Shown here in pieces: positions 1 to 10,495 of a DNA stretch of 64,000 bases. How positions within the stretch are numbered: the stretch's first letter is position 1; the number at the start of each line of letters is the position of its first letter. The position numbers were made by a program, and so were the translations under genes. Below the pieces are notes generated by a model. It did no database searches and was not told the origin of the DNA. It saw only the letters and a program-made list of their open reading frames with translations. Location: the NCBI GenBank assembly GCA_023512835.1, contig CM042092.1:26609543-26673542 (forward strand). Direction: 5' to 3'. Source of the stretch: Taxillus chinensis (Eukaryota; Streptophyta; Magnoliopsida; Santalales; Loranthaceae).

Positions 1-194
1 ACTACAAGGAAAGGTTTTTGTTTATTTGAGCTGTGTGCACTGTGAATTGAACGGTATGCGATGTTGATTGGTGCAATGTGTAAAATGTGTGTGATGCCAT
101 GTACTACTTGACTTGATAATGGGGTAGAGGTAGTGAAACTTGCTAGTAGTCAAACGTGTTCTGACGTTTGTACTTCTTACTTCATGTAGTAAGA

Positions 195-1400
195 ATGCTA
201 CCGAGGAGAGTGACACGTGCGTCCGGGGCAGTGGCTGATGAGTCATCTGCCCATGAGGGCCCGGGTGCGGGGCAGTTCGTTGGAGGACATGCACTGTTGC
301 TGGCGCAGCTGCGAGAAGGCATCCGGCTGGAAATCCAAGAGCTGAGGGAGGGTATCCAGCAAGAAGTCCGGGAGGAGGTGCGCCGTGAGATGGCGGCACA
401 GCAGGTGGTGCCGCCACCACCAGTGGGGGAGTTACCAAGGGAGCATGAGGGTTCGCTGAGTGGCATACCGACTCGTGCAGAGGATGACGTGGTGACACAG
501 TTCCGAAAGGAACAACCTCCGTGATTCAAAGGGGAGGAGGACCCAGTGTTAGCTGAGCACTGGCTGAGGCAGATCGAGCATGTGTTTTCCTTTCTCCTAC
601 CTCGGGAGGAGGATAAGGTGAGACTGGCCATTCGGCAGCTGGAGGGGAATGCTCTGGAGTGGTGGTGAGTGTCGCGGGGAGCCGTGCGGTGCAGTTCATG
701 CTTTGGGAGGAGTTTCTACAGCTCTTCCATGATGAGTTCTTCCCAGAATCTTTGAGGTGGCAGAAGAGGGAGGAGTTTGGAAGCTTGAAACAAGGATCAA
801 GGACGGTACTTAAGTATGAGCGAGAGTTCCGGAGCTTGAGTAGGTTTACTCCCGAGACTGTGGCAAAGGAGGACTTGAAGGCCCACAAGTTCACTTTGGG
901 CCATAGGCCAGCCCTTAGGCAGAGGGTGGCGATCTTGTGCTTGAAGACTTTTGATGAGGTTGTGGAGACGGCTCGTATCGCTGAGAGAGAGCTGGATGAT
1001 GGGAGACAGGCTCATCTGGGTCGCCAGTTGCAGAGTGCGCCTGATCGAGATTCAGGGTCCAAGAGGCTCAAGACTGAGGAGAGAGACGGCAGTTCTTTCC
1101 GCAGCCGGGGTCAGCCATCTGTGAACCCAGGGAGGTCTACCTTTGGCGGTAGTGGACGGGGGGGGGGGTCCATCGGGGGGTCTACTTAGTGGTTGTCACT
1201 GCTGTGCGGAGAAGGGTCACTTCAAGGGGGAGTGTCCTAAGAAGGACTGGCGATGCAACAACTGTGGACGAGAGGGCCATTTGCGCCGGGTTTGCAGGAG
1301 TAGCAATAGGGGAGCAGGAGGCGTGGCATTCAGCATGAGTAGTGATGCTAGCTTCCGTACACCAGCTGAGAGGCCAGCTCGTCAGTGGCAGGCTAGCCAG
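195..1400 (+). pseudogene. Tekay-1 gag, degenerate
   Basis: The start is taken at the ATG at 195, giving MLPRRV, a basic beginning typical of Tekay gag. A capsid-like region follows (FRKEQPP near 505, then WLRQIEHVFSFLLP and the 850-950 block). Two CCHC zinc knuckles lie at about 1194-1295 (CHCCAEKGHFKGEC and CNNCGREGHLRRVC), the nucleocapsid RNA-binding part. In-frame stops occur at 523-525 and 667-669, and a run of G at about 1159-1168 coincides with a change of frame. Both stops are TGA at sites where the related copy at 26456 onward has a sense codon, consistent with deamination of methylated cytosine. Non-functional. Confidence 0.85.
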
Positions 1401-2240
1401 GCAGGATCTAGCCAGACCCGACCTCAGGGGAGGCCAGAGCGGCAGCAGACTGAAGCTGGAGGCAATCTTGGCGGGAAGCGCCCAGTGAGTGAGCCGACAA
1501 GTGGCACAGGCCAAGGGAGGGTGTTTGCGCTGGAGGTGACGTACCAGGAGGAGGCTAAGCTACCACCCCCACCGGCTGAGGGTGGAGCAGGACCATCGAT
1601 GGTTAGAGGTACCCTTTTGATCTCCCGTACATTAGCTTCTGTTCTTTTCGATACGGGTGCATCGTGTTCTTTTGTTGCTGAACTTGTGATAGATAGCTCG
1701 GGGTTAGCTTGTGTGGAGGCAGCAAAGCCCCTAGTTGTTGAGTCTCCAGTGGGGGGTATGATTGAGGTGTGGCGTGTTTGCCGTGACTGTGTGTTAACCA
1801 TAGGAAGTGTGGAGCTGAGCTTCGACCTGCATGTATTGCCCTTGCGTGCTTTTGACCTGATCTTGGGTATGGATTGGCTTTTGGCTTTCCAGGCCAAGAT
1901 AGACTGTTATCGGCGGCGTGTATCCTTCGTTACACCTGTAGGGATCTCTTGCACCCTGCAGGGAGAGTGGGACTGTAAGGCGAGTCGGGTGGGGCCAGTG
2001 TTGGACCAGTGGGGTGCCATTACCCACAGGTTGGCAGCCCTGACCTTTGCTGAGGAAGGGAAGGTGGAAAAGAGAGTGTGGCCAACAGTTGTTGACCAAT
2101 TTCAGGATGTCTTCCCTGACCGGTTGAGGAGTTTACCTCCTAAGAGGAGTGTAGAGTTCACCATTGAGTTGGTACCGGGGACTGATCCAATCTCCCAAGT
2201 AGCTTATCGTATGGGGCTAGCCGAGCTGAGGGAGCTTTAA
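1400..2240 (+). pseudogene. Tekay-1 aspartic protease and linker
   Basis: The retropepsin active-site motif is visible as VLFDTGASCSFVA at about 1641-1680, followed by the family's conserved ILGMDWLLAF block near 1860-1890 and the KIDCYRRRVSF stretch. The linker to RT contains [11 protein letters not shown], a usual landmark just before plant gypsy RT. The frame is closed by a TAA at 2238-2240, which separates protease from RT in what should be one continuous pol frame. The domain itself has its catalytic Asp, but the polyprotein cannot be made whole. Confidence 0.85.
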
Positions 2241-3440
2241 CAGCAGATAGAGGAGTTGGTGGACCAGGGGTATATCAGACCGAGTACCTCACCTTGGGGT
2301 GCTCCGGTGCTCTTTGCAAAGAAGGTAGATGGCACGTTACGCCTTTGCATCGACTATAGGAAGCTGAACTCGGTGACTGTGAAGAACAAGTATCCGTTGC
2401 CTCGGATAGATGACCTGTTTGACCAGTTGAGTGGAGCCCGATGGTTTTCCAAGATAGATCTACGGTCGGGGTATCATCAGTTGAGGGTTAGGGAGGAGGA
2501 CATTTCTAAGACTGCTTTTCGGTGCAAGTATGGGCACTATGAGTGGGTAGTGATGCCCTTCGGGCTCACTAATGCGCCGGTAGTGTTTATGCATTTGATG
2601 AACCAAGTCTTTGCCCCATACTTAGACTCGTTCGTGGTGGTGTTTATAGACGATATATTGGTATATTCCAAGACGGAGAGGGAGCATGTGGAGCATTTGG
2701 CAACAGTGTTACAAACCTTGAGGGACCAGCAGTTGTTTGCTAAGTTTAGCAAATGTGAATTTTGGATGCAGGAGGTCCATTTTCTTGGCCATGTGGTGTC
2801 AGCTAAGGGAGTTAGGGTGGACCCAGCCAAGATTGAGGCTGTGGCATCATGGGAGAGGCCAACCAATGTTTTCGAGATTCGTAGCTTTCTTGGCTTGGCA
2901 GGGTATTACCGTCGTTTTGTAGAGGGATTCTCCCGCTTGGCAGCTCCTATGACAGCGTTGACCCAGAAGGGAGTGAAGTTTGAGTGGACCGACAAGTGTC
3001 AGCAGGCGTTTGAGGCTCTCAAAACCCGTTTGACCACTGCACCGGTGTTGAGGTTACCTCGGGAGGATATCCCATATGAGGTATATTGTGATGCGTCTAG
3101 GGTTGGTTTGGGGTGTGTGCTTATGCAGGGAGCACAGTGTGGTAGCTTATGGGTCGAGGCAGTTGAAGCCTCATGAGCGAATTACCCTACCCATGATCTT
3201 GAGTTGGCGGCTGTCATCTTTGCCTTGAAGAGTTGGCAACATTACCTTTTGGGGGAAAAGTTTGTAGTGTTTTCTGATCACAAGAGCCTTCAGTACATCT
3301 TCACTCAGAAGGACTTGAATTTGAGGCAGAGGAGATGGGTTGAGTATTTGCAGACCATTGACTTTACTCTCGCCTATACCCCGGGCAAGGGTAATGTTGT
3401 GGCTGACGCATTGAGCAGGAAAGGGAAGGCTGAGGTGGCC
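2241..3440 (+). pseudogene. Tekay-1 reverse transcriptase and RNase H
   Basis: RT landmarks appear in order: [20 protein letters not shown], the [15 protein letters not shown] block, the MPFGLTNAP block, and the catalytic FIDDILVYS (about 2644-2670). They are followed by the thumb motif FLGHVVSA and the connection motif [20 protein letters not shown]. The frame breaks near 3125-3135 by a one-base difference from the copy at 29190 (GCAGGGAGCACAG against GCAAGAGCACAA), so RNase H (DHKSLQYIF, ADALSRKGKAE) continues in another frame from about 3204. Both domains are recognisable and neither is translatable as a unit. Confidence 0.9.
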
Positions 3441-4979
3441 GTGAGAGAGTGGAAGCTGATGGAGCAGTTGGTGATGTTGCAGCCGCAGCCTGTTGTTCGT
3501 GATGGTAGGACAGTCCTGAGTCCTTTGGTGGTTGTGCCTGAGTTGTACCAGCGCGTCCGGGAGGGACAGTTGGGTGACATTGAGTGTGAGGTTCTCCGTG
3601 CCCGTATTGAGGCTGGTGAGCTATCTGAGGATTGGATAGAGGGTCCTGAGCATGAGTTGTCTTTTCAGGAGCGGTTAGTAGTGGCTTCTTCTCTCAGGGA
3701 TGAGGTGATGAGGGAGTTTCACCAGTCTAGAGTTGCTGTGCATCCAGGGGGTACGAAGATGTACCATGCGCTTCGGGGACATTTTTGGCGGCCTGGGATG
3801 AAACGCGATGTGGCTGCCTTTGTTTTGTGGTGCCTCACGTGTCAGCAGGTGAAGGCTGAGCATCAGCGGCCGGCGGGTATGTTACAGCCATTGCCCATAG
3901 CGGAGTGGAAGTGGGACCACATAGCGATGGATTTTGTGATGGGTCTTCCACCCACCACAGGGAGGAAAGATATGATTTGGGTGATTGTGGATCGACTCAC
4001 AAAGTCGGCCCATTTCCTGGCTGTTCGCGAGTGAGACTCTATTGGGACCTTGAGTCATCTATACATGAACGAGATTGTGAGACTGCATAGGGTACCATCA
4101 TCGGTTGTCTCTGACCAGGATTCGGGGTTCACTTCCCGTTTTTGGGCAGGTTTGTAGGAGGCTATGGGGACCAAACTTCATTTGAGTACAGCCTTTCACC
4201 CTGAGACTGATGGCCAGACAGAGAGGACAAATCAGACTTTGGAGGACATGTTACGGGCCTGTGTGTTAGATTTTGGGGGTTCATGGGCAACTCACCTTCC
4301 TTTGGTGGAGTTTGCCTACAACAACATTTATCAGGCATCCATTGGGATGGCTCCTTTTGAAACGTTGTATGGGAGGTTGTGCCGCTCACCCTTGTGTTGG
4401 ACTGAGGTAGGAGAGGCAGCCCTCTTGGGACCACAGTTGGTTCAAGAAGCTACTGAGAAGGTCAAGTTGATTTGTCAGCGCTTGTTATCAACCCAGAGTC
4501 AACAGAAATCTTATGCAGATCAGCGGCGGCGACCTTTGGAGTTTTCTGTGGGCGATCATGTGTTTCTCCGTGTCTCTCCACGACGTGGACATCGGCGCTT
4601 TGGCAGAGGTTCCAAACTCTCTCCCCGGTTCATTGGTCCATTTGAGGTTCTAGCTCGTGTGGGGCCTGTCGCTTACCAGTTAGCATTGCCACCACGATTG
4701 AGTCGGGTACACAATGTGTTCCATGTGTCCCAATTGCAGAAGTATCATCCTGACCCCACTCATATGATTGATTGGGGGACATTAGACATTGAGGATGACA
4801 TGTCCGTTGTTGAGGCCCCTATCCGTATCCTCGATCGGCGGGAGAAGCTTTTGCGTGGTCGTGCTATTTCTTTGGTTCGCGTGCTGTGGCAGCACCGTGG
4901 CATTGAGGAGGAGACATGGGAACGTGAGTCCGTGATGCGTGAGCAGCACCCAGAGTTGTTCGAGGACGAACAATCTTAA
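3441..4979 (+). pseudogene. Tekay-1 integrase and chromodomain
   Basis: The integrase zinc-binding region (FHQSRVAVHPGGTKMYHALR ... CLTCQQVKAEHQRPAGMLQP) is followed by the DDE core: WKWDHIAMDFVMGLP, IWVIVDRLTKSAHFLAV, then from about 4070 the SDQDSGF block and [20 protein letters not shown]. Stops occur at 4032-4034 (TGA) and 4155-4157 (TAG) between the first Asp and the Glu region. The C-terminus carries the [16 protein letters not shown] motif and a chromodomain-like end ([14 protein letters not shown]...[14 protein letters not shown]) finishing FEDEQS at the stop 4977-4979. In chromoviruses this domain directs integration towards marked chromatin. Confidence 0.9.
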
Positions 4980-5225
4980 GGGGGGAGGTGGCTGTAGTGA
5001 TGTGTTTTCTTGTGGTTCATGCTTTGGTGTATTTGTATTTCTACTTGTAAACTGGTATTTTTATTAAGATGTGTTTTGAGATTGCAAAATGTGTTTGAGA
5101 TGTCCTGTTATGTTGTGTGATCTATCTGGGCGTTGTGGATCGCTGTCTTGCAAATGGGCCGCATGTGTTTGTTTTCCTTGCATGTTGTTTCTTTTCGAGG
5201 ACGAAAAGTCTTAAGGGGGAGAGGA
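4959..5225 (+). other. Tekay-1 pol end, 3' leader and duplicated polypurine-tract motif
   Basis: The motif TTCGAGGACGAA followed by a TCTTAAGGGGG tract occurs twice. The first copy (4959-4987) spans the pol stop codon. The second (5194-5225) sits directly before the LTR and must be the working polypurine tract, the primer for plus-strand synthesis. About 210 bp of T-rich non-coding DNA separates them. The copy at 31031-31385 repeats this two-motif arrangement. Confidence 0.75.
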
Positions 5226-5590
5226 TGTAATGACCCGTGTTTTACGGCATGTAAGAAGTTAACCACAGATGCCTTGTGACGAGAAATTGTTGGGTTTTAG
5301 GGAGTTTCCTTCCCACACACTTTAGCTACACCTTGAATGTTGATGCACAAGTTTAAGGTAAGAGATGAGCCCAAGAGGGGACTTTTGGGAGGTGCACGTG
5401 ACAAGTGATAACGTGCATTTATGCCCTAGGAAGATGTTATTTGCATATACAGGTGCTTTTAAGCTATTTTGTCAGGTTTTGGAGATTTATTTTGACCAAG
5501 TAGATGGTCTCAAATCAATTGGCATGTAGAACTAAAGTTTCTCATAATGATGTCCTCTACCCTCCACAGAAGTTTCAGAGCCAAAGGGCT

Positions 5591-5770
5591 TGAACGCCAA
5601 TTGGACCAATTGGCGTGCAAGCATATTACTGCATACCAGCCTTCTACATGATGCAAGGAAGCTTGGGGTAGAATTTCAGGGTATTTGGACCTGCACGCCA
5701 ATTGGGGATATGGCGTGCAATATAGGGTATTTGGACCTGCACGCCAATTGGGGATATGGCGTGCAATATA
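5591..5770 (+). repeat. CCAAT-type hairpin and 46-bp tandem duplication in LTR U3
   Basis: At about 5593-5615 ACGCCAATT and AATTGGCGT form an inverted repeat around GGACC. Downstream a 46-bp unit (GGGTATTTGGACCTGCACGC...) is present twice in tandem, at 5679-5724 and 5725-5770. Each unit holds the same CACGCCAATTGG...GGCGTG pairing. The CCAAT/ATTGG core is a common eukaryotic promoter element, so this is a plausible U3 enhancer; no function is proven. Confidence 0.6.
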
Positions 5771-5895
5771 GCGTGCAGCCATATTTTTGTATAGTCACCT
5801 TGGTTTTGTTATTCTAATCATCTTTTCCCAAAGGACCATGTTGGAATTGTGGATATTTTGTCGTGTGTGGATGCGGAAAGGGTGTAGCTTGTACA

Positions 5896-5974
5896 ATCAA
5901 AACTACGTCGTTTTGATGCTGGGATTCACTTAATCAAACCTACGTCGTTTTGATGTTGTTATGCCTATATATAG
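5896..5974 (+). promoter_or_regulatory. LTR promoter: two ACGT palindromes upstream of a TATA box
   Basis: Two 22-bp inverted repeats of the form ATCAAAAC-(TACGTC)-GTTTTGAT lie at 5896-5917 and 5933-5954; the second has one mismatch in its left arm. A TATA box CTATATATAG follows at 5965-5974, at a spacing usual for a core promoter. The ACGT core is the binding core of plant bZIP factors, so these are likely enhancer sites for LTR transcription. The other Tekay LTR has four copies. Confidence 0.65.
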
Positions 5975-6024
5975 AAGTGAAGACTCCTTGTTCTAGGGTT
6001 AGGGTTCTCTTCAGCCATTGCTGC

Positions 6025-6028
<4 letters not shown>

Positions 6029-6069
<41 letters not shown>
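6029..6069 (+). repeat. (GA)n microsatellite in LTR leader
   Basis: About 40 bp of uninterrupted GA dinucleotides lie roughly 55 bp downstream of the LTR TATA box, so within the transcribed R/U5 part. GA/CT tracts are frequent in plant 5' untranslated regions. The other Tekay LTR lacks the tract. Confidence 0.9.
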
Positions 6070-6072
<3 letters not shown>

Positions 6073-6526
6073 AAGAGAGGGAAGGAAGGAGAACCTGGCG
6101 GCTTTGCCGCGCGAGCGTCTTGCATGGGGAGGACGGCGTCTAGCGCGGGAGCAAGAGCAAGAGGACGTTTTCAAGGTAGGGGTTCTGTCTTTCTTGGTCT
6201 GTCCCGGGGTTGGACCCTGTGTAGAAAATCTATAGAGTTTCTATTGTTATTGCTATAATACTTATATGTAAATTCATGTAGGTGCGACCTCCTATATGAA
6301 TGTTGGCCTTTAGTGGCGTTTTTGTGTGATTTCTGATGTTGGGTGGTTAGTGCATGTTACATGTTCGATAAAATGCCTGTGTGAATATGCTTGTGTAAAT
6401 ATGCCAGTACGTGTTGGTTTTTATGCCTGAGAGGCTGGATTTGTCAGTTTGTAAACACATGCATGCTAAGTGTTCGTTTTTATGCTTGAGTGACCAAGGT
6501 GTATGCTGTGTGCTTGTCTGTTTGGT

Positions 6527-6612
6527 ACTTGGCCTGAAGAGGCGGTTAAATCACTTGGCCTGAAGAGGCAGTTAAATTACTTGGCCTGAAGAGGCGGTTA
6601 AATCACTTGTTT
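6527..6612 (+). repeat. 26-bp minisatellite in LTR
   Basis: The unit ACTTGGCCTGAAGAGGCGGT plus TAAATC starts at 6527, 6553 and 6579, with a shortened fourth start at 6605. The copies differ by one or two bases. It lies in the U5 half of the LTR and is not seen in the other Tekay LTR, which carries a TGTGTGGCTGTGG repeat at the corresponding place. Confidence 0.85.
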
Positions 6613-7116
6613 AAGAGGTGGTTAAAGTGTTAGCCTGTGTGGCTGGGACTGAGGTTGTGCCCGTTTGTGTGGTGTGATTTCCTTGTTATGTTTATGTCAC
6701 GTCACTGCACTGGTGCACGCTCACATATAGAGGATAGGTGCATGGGAAGGGTTGGGGGAGACTTGATCCCCATCGAGTCGTGGTTCCTCACCCCTCCTAC
6801 TGTGGTGTGTTTTCTTGCAGGAACCTACAGGCATTAGGTGGGAACACCAAGGTGGAAGAGTTCTGTTTTGTGGCTTTGTTTTATGTTATTTGTGTTATGT
6901 AATTGTGTGGAGGCCTTGTAACCCCAGCGGGGAGATATTGTAATGAAGTTTGAAACATAATAAAGGCATGTGGTTTGAATTTAATAATTATGTGATTTGG
7001 TCTCTGAAAATAAAATGTGGAGTGCATGTTGTATTCTACCCCTTTATCCAAAGCCGGGTAAAGGGAGGGTCACGTTCCGGTCTCCTCAGATTGGAAATCC
7101 AGGGCGTGACAGCAGT

Positions 7117-8290
7117 ATAGTGGAACAGATGTCATGTTAAACCCGTAGCCAGTAAGTTGACTTTACATCCAGAGAAGCTATGCGCAGCAACTCCCAGCAG
7201 CTATATATTCCGCCTCAGCAGTAGAGGTTGATACGGAATTCTACTTCTTACTGAACCATGAAATCAATTTGTTTCCTAGGAACTGACAAGTACCACTAGT
7301 GCTCATTTTGTTGATGCGACACCTGGCAAAATCCGCATCTGAATATCCGTATAAAGAAAAGTTGGACTCCTTTGGATACCAAAGTCTCAAATTCACTGTC
7401 CCTTTGAGATACCGCAATATCCATTTTACATGTAGCATGTGTGAATCTTTGGGATTCACCTGATATCTTGCACAAATGCAAGTTGCAAACATAATATCTG
7501 AGCAACTTGCTGTAAGGTATAGCAATGATCCTATCATCCCTCTATATTCAGTCACATTCACTGATTTTTCGTTAGCATCAGGACCTAACTTGGCACTGAC
7601 TGACATGAGAGTCTTTGTGGGAGATGAACCTTCTATACCAAACTTCTTCAGTAAGTCACATGTGTACTTAGCTTAGTTAATGAAGATTCCTTCCTTCAAT
7701 TGTTTGACTTCAATTCCGAGGAAGTAAGATAATTCCCCCATCATGCTCATTTCAAACATGTCAGTCATCAACTTCGCAAACTCTTCACAAAGCTTCGGAT
7801 TCGAGGATCCGAAAATGATATCGTCCATGTATATTTGTATGATCAGAGAACGACCCTTCTATTTTCGTAGGAATAGTGTGGTGTCTATCTTCCCTTTTCT
7901 GAAATTGTGTTCAAGTAAGAATTCTAACAATGTGTCGTACCAGGCTCTTGGAGCTTGCTTCAATCTGTACAAGGCTTTTCGTAGTTTATAAACCATATGT
8001 TCAGCCTTGTGTTCAACGAACCCTGGAGGATGTTCAACATAAACCTCCTCTTGAAGATCTCCATTAAGAAAAGCGCTTTTGGCGTCCATTTGATAAACTT
8101 TGAAGTTTTCATAGGATGTATACGCCAAGAACATTCAGATCGCTTCAAGTCTAGCTACTGGAGCAAAGGTTTCGTCACAATCAATGCCTTCTTCTTGACA
8201 ATATCCTTTGGCTACTAGTCGTGCTTTGTTCCGGATTACTATTCCATTAATATCCAGTTTGTTTCGGAACACCCATTATATCCAATGACT
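7117..8290 (-). pseudogene. Sirevirus RT and RNase H (3' part of pol)
   Basis: Minus-strand pieces match copia RT: an [12 protein letters not shown] region near 8170-8230, SAFLNGDLQEEVYVEHPPGF (8060-8100), YRLKQAPRAWYDTLLEF, the catalytic DD region near 7800-7830, and the RNase H approach YRGMIGSLLYLTASCSDIMFA (about 7480-7540) with YGYSDADFARC (7310-7345). A frame break lies near 7670, where the reading changes after a stop. RNase H is cut at 7112 by the Tekay-1 LTR. Non-functional. Confidence 0.85.
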
Positions 8291-8539
8291 TGTTGCGACC
8301 TCGGACTTGGTACTAACATCCACACTTCGTTCTTCTTGAACTGATTAAGCTATTCTTGCATAGTGTCTATCTAGTTAGAATCTTGAAGGGCTTCATCCAC
8401 CACCTTTGGCTCTATCTGTGATAGAAAATAAAAGTAGAGGCACAAGTTGGAGGTGGCTGCCCTCGTTCTTACTCCAACAGTAGGATCACCAATCACTTGA
8501 TTTGATGGGTGGTTTCGAGTCCACCTATAGTTCTGGACA

Positions 8540-10200
8540 AGTGGTGGTGATTAGTTAATGATTTGAAGCTCTGCCAGATTGGGTGGATCTTGTACTTCGG
8601 CTGGTTGAGCTTCTTCCGGGCCAGCTATATCCGTATGATGAACAGTTTCGGAAGTACTTTGAAGTTCTTCGGCACTGTGGCTTTCAGTATTAATTGGTCC
8701 AGACAGACTAAAAGGTTCTCCGGTGTTATGGATGTCCATATCAATTTGTCCAGAGTGGAGCGGAAGTCCTGAGTCTGAATCTTCAGAAGCATCATTAGTG
8801 ACATTTCTTCTTGCATCTCTTGTGGTTGGTGACTCATCAGGAGATGTGACAGGAACATGTTGGAGCTGAGAATAATCAATCGCATCCGTATGATCCTGCA
8901 CATTTGAATTTGAAGATCCTATACTTGACCAATCAAGGTTAGATTCATCAAAATTAATATGGATAGGTTCTTCAACTCTTAAATGTTTTCTATTGAAGAT
9001 GCGATAAGCCTTGCTGTGTAACGAGTATCCGATAAAGATCTCATCATCGGATTTTGGCTCAAATTTACTCTGGGCCTCTTTGTCGTTGTTTAACACATAG
9101 CAAGCACACCCAAAAGCTTTGAAATGAGAGATTGACAGCTTTCTGCCTCTCCACATCTCATACGGTGTTTTCATGGTAACTTTATTAATAAGAGTTCTGT
9201 TCTGAACATAGCATGCAGTGGACATAGCTTCAGCCCATAGACTGAGAGGAAGCTTTGCCCCTACTAACATTGATCTACTAGCTTTGACTAAAATATGATT
9301 CTTACGCTCAATAACTCCATTTTGTTGTGGAGTCCTGAGCACAGAGAAGTCATGCTGAATGCCCTATTCAGAACAATAGGATCTCATATCGGAAAAGTCA
9401 AATTCCGTACCATGATCACTCCTGATGCATTTAATGCTCAGTCCTTGTGAATTGCTTATCTAGTTGAAAAGATCTACAAGATGTTTAAAGGTTTGATCCT
9501 TCAATTTCAGAAACATCACCCATGTATACCTGGTGAAGTTATCGATAACCACTAGGGTATATCTCGCACCAGCAAGATAAGCAATTGAAATGGGACCACA
9601 GAAGTCCATATGAAGAAGTTGCAAAGGAGCAGTTATTGAATTAACTGATTTGCTCTTAAAGTTATGCTTGGTCTGCTTGCCAAGTTGGCATTCTCGACAG
9701 AGAGAGTCTGGCGAGACCATTGACCAAGTCAAGCGACGCTAGTTTACACAAAGTCTTAAAATTTAAATGAGCGCAACGCTTGTGCCATAGCCAACTTTCT
9801 TCATCTAATGTTTTAGTGAGGAAACATGCAGGGTCAGAAGAATTATTTCTTAAGACCACTGAATATATTTCCCCATCTCTTAATCCGAATAACTTAATAT
9901 CTCCGGATAAGTTTTCTCTAATTGTGCAAGTGTTGGACATAAAGAAAACAGTAAATCCTTTGTCACATAAATTACTAACACTCAGCAGATTATGCTTCAA
10001 ACCTTCGACTAGTGCAACCTTAGTAATTGATACACAGCTGTTAGTTAAAGTGTCATACCCCACAGTCTTACCTTTGCTGTTGTCGCCATATGATACGGAT
10101 GGGCCTCGTTTGTCAGCAACTTCTACAAGCAGAGACTAATCACCCGTCATATGTCCGGAGCATCCACTATCGAGTATTAACTTGCTTTGATTGATCTTTA
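8540..10200 (-). pseudogene. Sirevirus protease end and integrase
   Basis: A retropepsin-like DSGCSGHMTG motif is readable on the minus strand at about 10145-10180. It is followed by the pre-integrase region (KVALVEGLKHNLLSVSNLCD, WLWHKRCAHLNFKTL), the zinc-binding CRECQLGKQTKHNFKSK, and the integrase core with LLHMDFCGPIS and the LRTPQQNGVIERKNHIL block at 9290-9340. A Ser/Asp/Glu-rich tail at 8560-8950 links to RT. A frame change near 9700 and stops at about 9345-9460 break it. Confidence 0.85.
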
Positions 10201-10495
10201 ACTTCAAGTGGTCCGGCAATGCATTCCAGAGATGCTTCTGCAAGACAACAGTTTACACTTTTGGTGCCCAAACTTGTTTCGGGCGGTTAGGAGAAACAAC
10301 AACGTTGTTAACAGTTTCGGATTTTACTTTGTTAGGAATTTTAGCTTTCCAAGTTGACTTTACTTTGTTAGCGTCAGTTGCTTCTTTTATTTGGGTTTTC
10401 TTGGGAGAGTTACTCCTTTGAGATTTAGATTTAGATTTGCTAGAAAAACCCTTTTTGATGAATTGTTCTTTATTAATATAAACTTGATTACAAAT

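Larger units (their letters stand above)
1..7111 (+). mobile_element. Tekay-1: Ty3/gypsy chromovirus, 5' end outside window
   Basis: The order gag, protease, reverse transcriptase, RNase H, integrase, chromodomain, polypurine tract and 3' LTR is that of Ty3/gypsy chromoviruses; the C-terminal chromodomain and the pol end reading into the polypurine tract fit the Tekay (Del) clade. The LTR runs TGTAATGACC...GGGCGTGACA and ends at 7111. The following bases GCAGT (7112-7116) are the expected target duplication, but the partner copy lies left of the window. The element interrupts the RNase H region of a copia element on the opposite strand. Its 5' LTR is not in the window and its reading frame is broken in at least five places, so it is a dead copy. 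Confidence 0.92.
5226..7111 (+). repeat. Tekay-1 3' LTR (1886 bp)
   Basis: It begins TGTAATGACCCG directly after the polypurine tract and ends GGGCGTGACA. The second Tekay LTR (31386-33224) matches it at both ends and in scattered internal blocks (for example CCTATATGAATGTTGGCCTT near 6290 and GGAACCTACAGGCATTAGGTG near 6820), but the U3 and central parts have diverged strongly. It contains a TATA box, ACGT palindromes, a GA microsatellite and a minisatellite, listed separately. Confidence 0.9.
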
